From the NCBI GenBank assembly GCA_013076295.1, contig RQOL01000692.1, positions 62,001 through 126,000 of the forward strand: DNA of 64,000 nt, given 5' to 3'. Below the pieces are notes generated by a model, which was not told where the DNA came from, searched no databases, and saw only the letters and a list, made by a program, of their open reading frames with translations. The translations under genes and the position numbers were made by a program. Positions 23,331-36,500 of the stretch are shown piece by piece (position 1 is the first letter of the stretch; each line of letters starts with the position of its first letter). Source of the stretch: Sanderia malayensis (lineage: Eukaryota > Cnidaria > Scyphozoa > Semaeostomeae > Pelagiidae).

Positions 23331-25960
23331 GCAGCCATCGTAATCATAGGTTTCATCAGTGCTTTCTCTCCAAATTTCGCTTTCTACGCCGTGGCTCGTG
23401 TCTTGGTTGGATTCTTTCTTCCTGGAAATGCACTTCAACTCTTTATCATGGTATCTGAGTTTGTAGGCCAAGACATCGACCATTGGCTGGCAATACTCTG
23501 TGGATTGCCTTTTCTGTTAGCATAGCTCTGCTTGGCGTGATAGCTTACTTCGTTCGAACATGGAAACTTCTGGTCATCATTTGCACAGCTCCATATTTCT
23601 TTACTTTTATCTTTTTCAAGTTAGTATCTTCTTGAAAAACTACTGTTTTGCATTCTGCGATACCAAAATTAATAATGAAAGTGGTGCAAATGTTATTAAT
23701 CATTTACGAACGTTTGTTATCATTTTAAATATAGGTTCATTCCTGAGTCAATCAGGTGGCTCTGTTTAAATGGAAGAACTGAAGATGCGATGGAAATTAT
23801 CAAACAAATTGCGAAAGTAAATAGAAGAAGTGCCCCTGATGTGAAATTGGCCGAGAAAAATGACAATACTGAAAAGTCTTTTGCTAGCTTTTTGAATCTG
23901 TTTCGTCCCATGAAAATGGCTGTCAGCACTTTAATTCAAAGCTTTGGATGGTGAGAATTACTTTCTGGCTTCTTGTCTCTCGTCTTTACCATGTATTATC
24001 ATAAATGACTTTCAACTTTCCCTAACTTAACAATAGCAATACCATGTCAGCCATGCTTTCAATGACCCATTATAATGTGCTTTTCCAAACCTGAGCAAAG
24101 CGCATTTTTATGGATGCTGTGACGCAATGAAATGGGTCAATATACAGCATGGACAAGAACATCGAACTATCAGAGGCATGAAATTATATGCTGCAGCGAA
24201 AGACAACTTTTAAAGATAGTTTATCTATTGAATTTCTGCTTTGTTTTACCAAAACTTGCATTGAACGTCACACTCTAATAATTGTTGGCCATTTTCATTT
24301 GTTTTAAGGGTTGTAAATGGCCTAGTCTACTACGGAGTTTCATTCGCCGCAGCGGATCTTGGTGGCAACATGTACAGAGACTACATCCTACTATCTCTTG
24401 CCGGAATACCGGGTACTTCGCTTGGCATATATCTCTGTCGGAAGTATGTATACCTTGTTTTTCATCTCTCATCAAGGGCGGAGCAGAAAGGGTTCTAGGG
24501 GTATAAGAGCCCAAATTGAATACACATGAACTTCACTTGCGCAACTGTTTGGACAGCAAAAAGTTGCGCAAGTGAAGTCTACTGATAGAGCACAGCACAC
24601 AGTGCTTCATCAGTAGACTGTTGCCCTTACTCCCACCTATGAAGCGTCCCTACACTTGAGAATGGCCTATGGGTTGTTCATATCTGTTTCAGTTCAACAG
24701 TTGGCCCCTCGAAGAAGCGCTTTGACAATTTAACGACATCGATTTTACTTCAATTTCAATTTTTAGAATTGGTCGCAAGAAGACAGTGTTGATTCCAACA
24801 TTTATTGGTGGCTTGGCCTGTATTGCTGCATCGTTGATTCCAACAGATGATAAAAAATTCAGTAGTATGTCTTTGATATATTTTGTTTAACGCTTTATTA
24901 TGAATTCAATAATGCCTCATGCACTACACACATGGAGTTATAGGTAACTTGGTGTAGATTCTTCCACGAGTAATATGTTCACCGGTTTCAAAAATTTGAT
25001 TCCGGAGGGCAAACTTCAATAGCCGATACAATATTCAAAAACTTGGTTTGGACTTTCGTGCAAAACCCAAGTTTGAAGTATTTACGCTATAGCGAAAGAA
25101 ATGGTCTCAAATGTGTGAAAAACCTCCAATTAAAAGGAATTGACTCATTGAGAATAACGTTTCCATAAATTGTAAAAATTGGAATTTCCCACCTTTTTCA
25201 TTGCCTGATAGTTAACTACATAGTGGAATAGGTTTAATCATTTTCTTTCATGTTTCAAAAATCTATTCTCTTTAATCTTAGCAATCAATTTTTCAATAGG
25301 CTTGATCCCATTGAGGGTATTTTTTGGATTTCTTGGCAAATTTTGCATCACAATATCTTATGCTTCAATATCCACTTGGTCTGTGGAACTGTATCCAACT
25401 GTCATTCGGTGAGTAATAGGAATAAACAGCCTCGTTTCCATGGACTTTAACGTGTCAAGCTTCCTTTCCATGTTTCCCCAATGGCCGTATGAAATAGCCC
25501 CCCGTTCCTCGTTTCCAATGTCACAAACGGGTCATATAAAACTGGCAATATTGACAAAGTGGCCATAACTAGAAGGTGGCCATAGGTTTGGGTTCTGTTA
25601 TACAGCTATAAGTCTTATTTGATTCTCGTCATTCGTAGCGGTGCAGCCGTGGGCTATCTCCAGATAGCAAACCGACTTGGCTCAGCTTTGGCTCCTTGGG
25701 TTGCGACATGGCTCATTGGTATACACGTTGTGTTGCCTTTTTCATTGATGGGGGGATGTGCCATCATCTGTGCTTTGCTCCTTTTGAAATTGCCAGAAAC
25801 AGCATCCAAACCAACTGCTGAAACATTCAACGATTTGCAAAACGATGCAACTGTTAAAGCTACAAATTTTGAATTGAAGACATCTGAGGGTGAAGATGGG
25901 GGAACGCCCCTTGCATACATAATCAGCAACAAGCATAGCTTTAATGAAAATGTGATATGA
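23331..25960 (+). CDS. SLC22-like transporter gene A, exons 3(partial)-8 (right-contig copy)
   Basis: Begins inside exon 3 at the contig edge (to about 23621), then exon 4 23735-23950 (216 bp, intact here), exon 5 about 24311-24445, exon 6, exon 7, and exon 8 ending at the TGA at 25958-25960. A missing C near 23468 shifts exon 3. Exon 4 reads cleanly from FIPESIRWLCLNGRTEDAM to LIQSFGW, in contrast to the left copy. Combining exon 3 of the left contig with exon 4 of this one gives a continuous frame from exon 2 to the stop. Confidence 0.85.
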
Positions 25961-27087
25961 TGTTAATTTTTAAAGCCCCGCTGATAAACAAAACCAATCT
26001 ACAGGCCCATTGAACTACTTCAAAATAGAGTTAAACCTCAGTTTTATTATCGAGCTCCCTGCTCAAGGGTGTTTGCTTGGTTTTCTGCAAGGCTCTGTAT
26101 ATCAGAACTTTTTCTGTATATTTTTATTTAAATCGCTGCACTTTAAATATGTTCTTGGATTGCTCTTGGATTGTTTAGCCTGTTCTAGGATTGTTCTGGA
26201 TTGTTTAGGTAGTTCTTGGATTGTTCTTCCTGTTCTCGGATTGTTCAGCCTGTTCTTGGATTGTTTAGGTTGTTCTTGGATTGTTGAGCCTGTTTTTGGA
26301 TTGTGCATCCTGTTCTTGGATTGTTCAGCCTGTTTTTGGATTGGTTTGGCATGTTCCGTTTTTTAGCATGGTCGATTAATTTGTCACGACACTTTCCTTT
26401 CGCTCATTCATTTCGATACATTTTTTTCTTTGTTCAATATTTGTCTCACCCCACATTCAATGATAATCTTTCTTTTCTTTCTCACATGACTAAACATGTT
26501 TTCCAACTTAGTTCGGTTCTTATGATTGGTCATATCTTACGTATATTTCTACTCTGCTATACATAGCCAAGCCATGAATGCACGTCTCAATCTCTTGACT
26601 TCTTATTAATCTTTTCTAATATTCCCATTTTCTATTGGTTCTTTTATTAAATTACGCAATTCTGATTGTGTATTTAAACGCTGTAACTTGTTGAGTTAGC
26701 TAGCTAGTTGAATTGATTATGATCAAGAGACACTTGTTTCATAAATAACTCGTTGCTTCTTGGGTCAACCTGCCTACAATCACAAATTAATCGCTTTGTT
26801 AAACGTGAGTGACAAAGACAATCACAATAGCTGATAAGAATTACCTTTGAATGGTAATGGGATTTATTTTTCTTTCAGGCAATCCCCAACATTCTACATT
26901 TATCAAGCGTGCATAACAATCCTGAAAAACAACAAAGCAAGGCAGTTCATGGATATTACATTACAAGACTCACTTGTTGTTGTTGTCGTGTGTAGCTGAA
27001 GAAATCTGATCCGACATCTCGTTTTTGCTTAATTTTTTGCCACGTTCTGCACGGTTATATCTTGTTTCTCACGTGTGGAAATCAACT
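25961..27087. other. Intergenic A-B (right contig)
   Basis: Same content as 10102-11229: minisatellite then AT-rich flank. No gene supported. Confidence 0.5.
26150..26347. repeat. Minisatellite, ~19-20-bp units (right-contig copy)
   Basis: Duplicate of 10291-10490. Confidence 0.85.
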
Positions 27088-30000
27088 ATGTCTTCTCCAC
27101 TTGTATTCCAAGATGGTGCACCGAAAAATGGTTTGACAATTGATGAAATTCTGCCAATGATTGGTGGGTTCGGGAAATTTCAAATAATCCTTGAAATTGC
27201 CTTCTGCATCATGGTTTTTCCTGCCTCGATGGCCATACTATTGCCCTACTTCGCACAACATGATCCTGGTTGGAGATGTACCTTTAACAGTACCATATGC
27301 AAGTTGGATGGAACTATAACCTCATCGAATAAGAATGATTTTGAGAAGAGATGCAACATGCCAAGGTCTGAATGGCAGTTTACACAACCCAAAGATTACT
27401 CTGTTGCGACCCAGGTATGTTTTAAAGCTTTATATCATATCTCAATTTTGGTTTTTATTGTTTATTTTTTTCCTTGTGGTAAAGTTGATCAAATTTAGCG
27501 TCATGATGCACGTTCAGCTTATGTTTATAGACCGTGTATTGCAAATCATTTCATTAAACGAAACACACAACATATTCACAACGAAATAGCTGGGGCAATT
27601 TTTCGAAATAAATTTCTCACAGTATTTATTTAAGGTAGGCACAGGAAAACACGTTTTCAAATGCCGACTAATGCTTTTTAGACGAACCACTCAATGCTTT
27701 AGGATTACAAATACGAAACTTGTACACCCTTAGTTGGCAGTAGTTGACACTTAGTTGGCAGTAGTTGCCTTTTTCTAGCATATCTTCTAATCTTTAGTTT
27801 TAGTTTTTATCGATGTTATGTTTTTTTTCTTAGTTTATATCCATGTTATGTTTATTAGTTTAGTTATTTTGTTTTAGTTTGTTTGGCTTGGTAGTTTGTA
27901 GTTATTCATGACGACGCTCTGAAAATGTAGCATGTCATTATTATGAATTGAATTGAATTGAATTGTACATTGTTGAGTCAATGTAACTTACTTTTTCGAG
28001 TATTTTCAAGAAAGATTACGCCTTGTTCTGATGCTAAACCTGCATTATCTATCTATTCATTTGCCTTTTGTTACATTTTATCTTATGAAATAGGAGTTCA
28101 ACCGAGTTTGAGCTATCCCATTTCACAAGCACCACCTTAAGTTTGTGAAATTACGCTAAAGTTACAAAGTAACTTAAGCGTAATTTAAGTTATCAAACGT
28201 ATGTAATTTGAGTCAGCTTTGTAACTTGAGTTATCAAACGACGATGATAACGAGCTTCTATTCCCAATTTAATTTTAATTTTACAACTTCATGACATTTC
28301 TAATCTATTTTTTCTTATCTTCTTCCACCATAGTTTGACTTGAGTTGCGCAATGCAGCCCTACAACCTCCTTGCGACTTCGATGGTTTTCATATTCTGGG
28401 CTCTCGGTGCCGTTGTTCTTGGGTGGCTAGCAGACAAGTATGTCACACTATTCTATTTGCTTTGGGTTGCATATATACGATACGTTGTCTTGTCTATACA
28501 TGCATATGTATTTACACGAAGAGTAGATACAAAGAAAAACTGCAGCATTTTTCAATACTCAGAGTTTCATGCTGTAGTCTTTCCTTTGGTCTACTCTTCA
28601 TTTATATTTTGCTTTGCTCTTTCACCAAGGGGCGTCGAGCATTGTTATTTGACAAAAAGAATATAATTTATACGTTATACATATGTTTACATATGAGTTA
28701 AGAAGAAGAAAATATTAAAGCTATAATTTAATGGTTTTATTTTTGCAATGCCAGTGAATAACACGCTTATTAGCACGATTGACGGAGGACAGAAAGTCAA
28801 GCCAAGAGATTGAATTTTACAGGCTTAATTGATGATCTTTCTCAGGTCACTCTTGGGGAGATAAGCTGTGAATCTACATCTCCCAGAGAGAGAGATCTGA
28901 TGGGGATCACGCTTCATTTGATGTTTTCTGCATGTAGTATTTGTTTACATCTGCATGCAGGCAGTTTCAGATCCAGCTATTGAACCAACTGTCCTAGAAG
29001 GCTGAAGCTTGTTTCAGATTGATCAGAGGGCCGTAATTAGTAAGATTCGATTTTCTATGATGACAAATTGAAAAACAATTCATAGCTATCTGAGACAGTT
29101 TAGAAGCCAAATGGCCACAACGTTTTTAGGGAACTTGTTAAAAAATTGCTAAAATTGTCTCCCTTTGCTTCTAAGTATTCTGTAATAACGAGCGAATCAT
29201 GTAGGGTCGCGGGAATTGTGAAATGTTTCAAGGTGCAGTTCGTCTATTAGTTTGACAAACCTTTGATGAATGAATCTTTGAAGAGCAAATCCTTGCAAAT
29301 ACAAATCATTATTATAAAACTGACGACTTCTTTTTCAGATATGGTCGCAAACTTGTGCTCATTCCCTCAACGGCGGCCATCGTAATCATAGGTTTCATCA
29401 GTGCTTTTTCTCCAAATTTCGCCTTCTACGCCGTGGCTCGTGTCTTGGTTGGGTTTTTTATTCCTGGTAACATCATACAACTGTTTGTTTTGATATCCGA
29501 GTTTGTTGGCCCAAGACATCGACCCCTGGCTGGCATTACTCTTTGGATTGCCTACTCTGCTGGCATAGCTCTGCTTGGCGTGATAGCTTACTTCGTTCGA
29601 ACATGGAAACTTTTGATCATCATTTGCACAGCTCCATATTTTTTTACTTTTATCTTTTTCAAGTTAGTATCTTCTTGAAAAACTACTGCTTTGCATTTTT
29701 TTATATCAAAACTAATAATGAAAGTGGTACAAATGTTATTAATCATTTACGAACGTTTGTTATTATTTTAAATATAGGTTCATTCCCGAGTCAATCAGGT
29801 GGCTCTGTATGAATGGAAAAACTGAAGATGCGATGGAAATTATCAAGCGAATTGCGAAAGTAAATAGAAGACCTGTCCCTGATGCGAAATTGGCCGAAAA
29901 AAGTGACAATACTGAAAAGTCTTGTGGTAGCTTTTTGAATCTATTTCGACCAATGAAAATGGCTGTAAGCAGTTTAATTCAAGGCCTTGCATGGTAAGAT

Positions 30001-31881
30001 ATACGATTTGGCTTCTTTCTGTCCTATTTGATAGTGCATTGTTACAAAAATAACTCAAGAGCCAATCATATAACTTAGCGGCCATGACCGTTTTGCAATG
30101 AAGCGGGAATTAATAAATGTACAGCATGCACAAGAAGAGTGCAACCTATAAAAACAATTGTAAAATGTAGCAAAGAACAAGACTTGATCATAAGTTTGGT
30201 AATTGATGTTCAATTCTGCTCTGCAAACGTGGATGTCAAATTTGAAGTCCCACACTAATTGTTGACTACCTTTATTTTTTAAGGATTGTGAATGGCCTAG
30301 TCTACTTTGGTGTTTCGTTCGCCGCAGCGGATCTTGGTGGCAACATGTACAGAGACTACATCCTACTGTCTCTTGTCGAAATACCAGCTATTATGCTTGC
30401 CATATATCTCTGTCAGAAGTATGTACACTTTGCTGTTGAAGTACAATAATAGCTGAGATGTGTTTTATTCAAATTCTAACTTTACCACTGGCTTGCGCTT
30501 GCTGGAATTGGCTTGGTCAAGACATTGATTTCGCTTCATGTTTACTTTCAGAATTGGTCGCAAGAAGCCTGTGGTAGTAGCAAGACTTATTGGTGGCTTG
30601 GCCTGTATTGCAGCAACGTTGATTCCAGCAAATGATAAAAAGTCTGGTAGGTGAATCATTCTTGTTAGTGCTTCCTTGTAAGTTTTAACACTGTACAATA
30701 TTCATAGAAAAAGTTGAGGTGTAAGCGTTCTACAGACGACCTATATACGACAACACATTCAGATGCAGGCGTAGATACGTAGATGTATGGGCGTTCACAC
30801 TGACAAGTTGTTAACTTTTGATACATTTACGCCGCACCGCTGGAAATTGAATTATAGTGAGCAATGGACTCTGGGAAATATACATCTTTCCATTAAGTGA
30901 CATCTTTATCGGTTTTAAATGTTTGTTTTTGAACGGCATACGTCAATGGCCGTTACAAAGTGATTTTTGCATGGGTGGGCCACTAGCGTTTTTAAAGATT
31001 GTGCTAGAACGATGGAAATTGTTTTAGATTGGTCAGAAAACTTTAATCAGAACGAATTGGCTCCTTGAGAGTGAACTTTCTGTTGCTTAATTAACTATAG
31101 AGTGTACTTACTGATCATATTCTATATTGTGTCCGTTTCTTACATTTTAATATTTTTAATTGTACTTTTTTTGATAGATTTGATACCATTGAGAGTGTGT
31201 TTCGGAATCTTTGGTAAATTATGCATCACAATATCTTTTGCATCGATTTACATTTGGTCAGCAGAGCTCTATCCAACTGTCATTCGGTAAGTAATATCTG
31301 AAATACATAATAGTAATAACAGAATGGATAACACAGTTAGGATTAAATGGTAAATAGAGAACCTCGTCAATATCATCACCAACGGAACAATCCTTGCCAT
31401 ATTGAATATTAGGCCATATTTGGAAGGTTGTCACAAGACAGGGTCCTATTGTATGGCTTTACGATTTCCAAATGTCAGAAGCCATTCATCTGCTGTGAGC
31501 TTTGAATAGGTGTTTAACCTTTAGTGTTTGGAATTTGATGAATGCTCATATAATAAAGACCACACGGATAACTGGTTATTAAACTTTGTTAATATTTGTA
31601 GTGGTGCAGCCATGGGCTATCTTCAGATAGCAGCCCGACTTGGCTCAGCTTTGGCTCCTTGGGTCGCGAAATGGCTCATCGGTATACACGTTGTGTTGCC
31701 TTTTTCATTGATGGGGGGATGTGCCATCATCTGTGCTTTGCTCCTTTTGAAACTGCCAGAAACAGCATTCAAACCAACTGCTGAAACATTTAACGACTTG
31801 CAAAAAGATGCAAATGTTAAAGCAGCAAATGTTGAATCGAAGACATCTGATGGTGAAGATGGGGGAACGCCTCTTGTATAA
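27088..31881 (+). CDS. SLC22-like organic ion transporter gene B, intact, 529 aa
   Basis: Exons 27088-27414, 28334-28437, 29339-29662, 29778-29993, 30284-30418, 30552-30646, 31178-31286, 31602-31881; sum 1590 bp, in frame. Exon 1: cytosolic start with a DEILPMIGGFGKFQ motif, helix 1, then the large extracellular loop with several cysteines and NxT/NxS sites (FNST, DGT) typical of SLC22. Exons 2/3: FDLSC, then helix 2 and WLADKYGRK (MFS motif A). Exon 4: PESIRW and the cytosolic loop. Exon 5: helix 7 with VNGLVYFGVSFAAADLGG. Exon 7: AELYPTVIR. Exon 8: last helices, LPET and an acidic tail. Plasma-membrane uniporter or antiporter of small organic ions by family; substrate unknown. An in-frame ATG at 27025 would add 21 residues; I prefer 27088 by comparison with C. 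Confidence 0.92.
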
Positions 31882-32699
31882 GAAACTAACAATAGCTGAA
31901 TCTACGCTGCTATGCTAACAATAGCTTTATGGTTTGAGCCTCGCATATACAAGAAACCAGTTCCTGGGACTACTTCAAAGTATAGTTCAGCCTCGATTTG
32001 ATCAACAAAGTGGAATACGGATCGGGCTTTGTTTCCTGAAAAGTTCTGAGTATCAAATTACTACCTTTATTTTCCTGTCTTCTTCCATTTAAGCAATGTT
32101 CAGATCAGTTTAGGCCATACTAACAATTATGCTATTACCTTTATTGCCATGTCATGCTTAGATCCTTGGATATTCCAGGCCAAAGTTAACAAAGGCTACA
32201 CTGATGCCCCATTCGGTTGTTTTTTCACTTTTCTGTTTGGGGAGTGAATGTCACTTGAACTCATTTGTAAATTAATGCTTTTACTGTCGCAAAGTCCAGT
32301 ATGCGCTTATTGAAGGGGGGTGTAGGGAACGCATTTGCAAGGAACGAAGTGCGAGGGGGAAACGCGGCCCCTGGCAGTAAGTTGTACGAGGTACGCGAGG
32401 CCCCGTTGAGCCTAATACGTTACTGATTTGTATCAGTATAGGTTATTGATGTGCTACTCCCAGTTTTTGTGATATGAAGTGTTTGCACCTTTCCCATCCC
32501 TGCAAAGTTTGGCGTCTTAAATGCATTGCGACTTTCAATTAATCAGGTGGTTTGTGAAATACAACCTTGGATATGCCTCTCTCAGTGGATAGGAAGGTTG
32601 GTGGGTAAATTTGTTTGCTTGATCTGCTTAATAGCAACTAGGTATGTGTTGCTTTGTTTGTGAATTTTTGCCCTTTGAGGGCATTGCATTGTCTTATTA

Positions 32700-33015
32700 C
32701 CGTATTTCCTCGATTAAACGCCCCCTCAATTAAGCGCCCCCCACATAACAATTTTTAAGTTGGTGTAGTGTATTGTGGTACCAAAGCCAATTGCTTTCCA
32801 ATTTTTTGCAATAGTGTTCATATGTTGGCATATTTCTTTTGTGCCCATCAGTTCTTTGTGCAAAACTATGGCGACCTTCATTTTCGACGTTGTTGCCCAA
32901 TAATAGGCACAACGAAACCATTTTCTCTTTCCCCGGATCCAATGACAGAGACTGTGATCTTGAACTTTCTAATAACGCCCCCTCGAATAATTCCCCCCTC
33001 GATTAGGCGCTTAAT
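32700..33015. repeat. Dispersed repeat with CCTCGATTAAACGCCCC ends
   Basis: Starts with ACCGTATTTCCTCGATTAAA and ends with CCCCTCGATTAGGCGCTTAA. Related G/C-rich words recur at 44185-44305, 45826-45872, 49608-49700, 50450-50545, 57337-57515 and 57992-58025. The left-contig copy is at about 16829-17140. Probably a miniature element; transposition class not determined. Confidence 0.6.
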
Positions 33016-33274
33016 TTGATTGGCTTGTCGCTTGTTAGCCTGCTGTGTTGGGAGCTCTCAGTGGTTTATTGTGCTTGTCATTTTCATCAAGCTGAGATTA
33101 GATACAGGCAGCATCGCTTTGCGTGATATTTTACGATTTGTGCCAGATTAAAATACCTTGCCTGCGTCAAGTAATCAACGCACCCCTGGTGCGGCCCTGT
33201 TAATTTGGTTGTTGATTAGCATCGAAGCACAGTCATGCAATATGAAGCATCCTTAAAGACGAGACATATTTTAC

Positions 33275-33315
33275 TTGCACATATTTCTCGTCTTAAAGAC
33301 GAGAAATATGTGCAA
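33275..33315. repeat. Perfect 41-bp palindrome upstream of gene C
   Basis: Two 20-bp arms (TTGCACATATTTCTCGTCTT and its complement) around a single A, about 210 bp before the ATG of gene C. The left-contig copy (17401-17440) lacks one T. Could be a cruciform, a small element end or a regulatory dyad. Confidence 0.8.
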
Positions 33316-33525
33316 TTAAAGGTTTTGCATTATTAGGAACTTCCGGAAATGCGATAGCAAAAAAGATCCAAAAAGTAAGAATTTCAGAAACAATACCTTG
33401 AGAGGAAAATGCCCGCATATTTATTTTGCTATTATTCCGCTGTTTTATTGTTCAACTATCGTACTTCCTGTCTTCGCTTCCCTCTCCTACGTTTCCAGGC
33501 CAGGCCAAGCCAAAGTAAAACAAAG

Positions 33526-36500
33526 ATGGCAGTTCCAAACTGTAAAGAAAGCTTAACAAAAGAAGGCCTAACTGTGGACGAGGCTCTACCAATAATTGGC
33601 GAATTCGGGAAGTTTCAAATAGTTCTCGTAATGGCTTTTTGCGTAATGAAAATTCCTGGTTCCATGGCCGTATTATTGCCTTTCTTCGCACAACATGATC
33701 CTGGTTGGAAGTGTGCCTTTAACAGTACCGTATGCAAGTTGAATGGAACTATCACCTCATCGAATAAGAATGATTTTGAGAAGAGATGCAACATGCCAAG
33801 GTCTGAATGGCAGTTTACACAACCCAAACATTACTCTGTTGTTACCCAGGTATGTAATACATTGATGCCTTCAATAAAAATACTTCATTTCATGACCAAT
33901 AATTACAATAATGGAACCCCTTGGGGCATAAAAGCACAACCTTCAGCCTGACCCTTCTGAATAATGTCGCAAGTTTTCCTACGATGTATGAGTCAATTTC
34001 CTCTTGAGCTATTGTTATCCTCCGTTTTTAAATTGTCATGCGTCACTTCTAACTATATACTACCTCTTTCAGCTTCATACGTCACTACTTAGATCAGTGC
34101 ACAAAACCCTACACCATTGACTATTTCTCGTCATATTACTGTATACTTTGCAGTTCGATGTGGTTTGCGATATGCAACCCTACAATCTTCTCACAACGTC
34201 ACTTTTCTTCCTTTGTTGGGGTCTTGGTGCTGCCATTTTTGGACGCCTCTCAGACAGGTGCGTAGTATGCATTATTGATACGCCCCCTTTGTCCCCCCTC
34301 CCTGTAGCCAATGGAAAATAATAGAACAAACTCTCCTTCGTTGCTTTATTTCTTGTATATGTTCTGTTTTGTTCCATATCAAAAATATATGGGCTGGTAT
34401 GTCCCTTTTGACAAATATATGGGCTGACATATCCCGTATCACAAATACATGGGCTGGTATGTCCCATATCACAAATACATGGGCTGGTATGTCCCATATC
34501 ACAAATACATGGGCTGGTATGTCCCATATCACAAATACATGGGCTGGTGTGTCTCATATCACAAATATATGGTCTGGTGTGTCCTATATCACAAGTATAT
34601 GGGCTGGTATGTCCCGTATCACAAATATTTGTGTTGGTGTGCCTTCACGAATCGTTCTTATGTATTTTAGTTTCTTATCATCACAATTCGTATCTTTTTC
34701 TTTCAGATTTGGTCGTAAGCTTATTTTGATTCCCACGACTTCTGGCGTGATGATAATAGGCCTAATCAGCGCATTTGCTCCGAATTTCGCTTTTTTTGCC
34801 GTATGTCGTATTCTCATGGGGTTCCTCCATCCTGGCAGCTTTGTTCAAATGTTTATCCTGGTCTCGGAGTTCGTTCGACCAAAGCACAGACCCGCGGCCG
34901 CCCTGACACTTACCAATTCTTTCAACATCAGCCTCTGTATACTTGGTTTCGTCGCCTACTTCATTCGAACTTGGAAGCTCCTGATTATTGTCTGTACGGC
35001 TCCTTATTTCTTCGTGTTCATCTTCTTCAAGTAGGTATTGCTTCGACTTTCACCTGCGCTTATACTCAACGCCTTGGGTGCTATTTAAGTTTTTTAAGTT
35101 AAAGTCATTGGGCACTTATTAGGGAAGTTTAGTCTCAGGACACACCGTCTTTGCAAGGAGCCTTTTTTGCGTTTATTGTAAAGCCTGGTTTCCATATAGT
35201 CGCTGAGGGTCGTTGAGGGTCGCCCGAAGGATTAAAGTCAGCTTTGGACAATATCTGTGTGATTTTTAGTCCTTTCAGCGACCTTCAGCAACCCTCAACG
35301 ACTATATGGAAACCAGGCTTAAGAAAGGGAAGCGTTTATTGCGAAACATGCAACTTTTACTAACAAATGAGAATTCCTTAGAATTGCTGGCACAGTGCTC
35401 CAGTTTTGCATGCATCTTCTTGTGGTCACGCAATTAGCAATGATGTACACAACTTTAAATGTAGATTTAGCTGCTCTTGAAAGCTCTCTTTTTGTTTTAT
35501 ATATTTCTAGGTGGGTTCCCGAGTCAGCAAGATGGCTATGTTTACATGGTAAAGCCGAAGAGGGGATGAAAGTGATCAAGAGAATTGCGAAAATCAATGG
35601 AAAAGATTTTCCACGAGATCTCACATTGATCGAAGTTGAGAAGACCTCCGCAAAATCCAGTGGAAATATATTGAATTTGTTCAGACCAAAGAAAATGGCA
35701 ATTAGTTCAATTATTCAAGGATTTGCTTGGTAAGCCGAGAGTATTATTACAATTCAAATATAATATGATGATCATGGTATATGTTGATGTCAGGCGCCAC
35801 CATCGAGCATTGGACAAATTCTCAAAAACTCCATTTCACTGGGATCACTTTTTCACATTAGATTACTCAAGATTTCAAAATATCTGAATAGCCCTGTTTT
35901 GTCCCTAATGCACCCTAGCGTCGGCAACTCCCATATCCTTGTAATTTGACCCCCTATACACAATGAACAGTATACGGTGGGAAATTATGTGCATGTTGCA
36001 GAATGGATAACTGATAAATTGTTTTTAAGGGTTGTGAATGCCCTAGTCTACTACGGAGTTTCATTCGCCGCAGCTGATCTCGGTGGCAGCATGTACAGAG
36101 ACTACATCCTTCTATCCCTTGTTGCAATACCGGCAGATATTCTCTCCATTTACCTGTGCAAAAAGTAAGTATTTGCCATTTCAACCTCCTTTTAGAATAA
36201 TGTCTTAAATAAACGGTCTCGAATCTCTTAACTTACCACATGTTCTGGGTATTGAATCTCCTTTAATAAATGTCCTGGTGCTCATAAAATTACTCGCAAA
36301 GTTGGATGAGCTTTTATTGAAGGGGGCGTTTAGAAGAGTGTAGTAGTTAATTGCTTAGAGGATATACGATAATTTATTACACGCCACCGGCATTTACTCG
36401 AGAAATCACGATGTGTTATGAAAACATGCAAGCTAAAGTAGCTTTCTCTATCTCTCGTTGCAATTTTCTTCTAGAGTCGGTCGCAAAAAGACCATTGTGT

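Larger units (their letters stand above)
31882..33525. other. Intergenic B-C (right contig)
   Basis: Contains the dispersed CCTCGATTAAACGCCCC repeat (about 32700-33015) and the 41-bp palindrome at 33275-33315. Small open frames here have no recognisable domain. Confidence 0.5.

Noticed and set aside
34369..35034. 221-aa protein starting in the minisatellite
   Set aside because: The first part is repeat translation; only the exon 3 segment from 34707 is coding.
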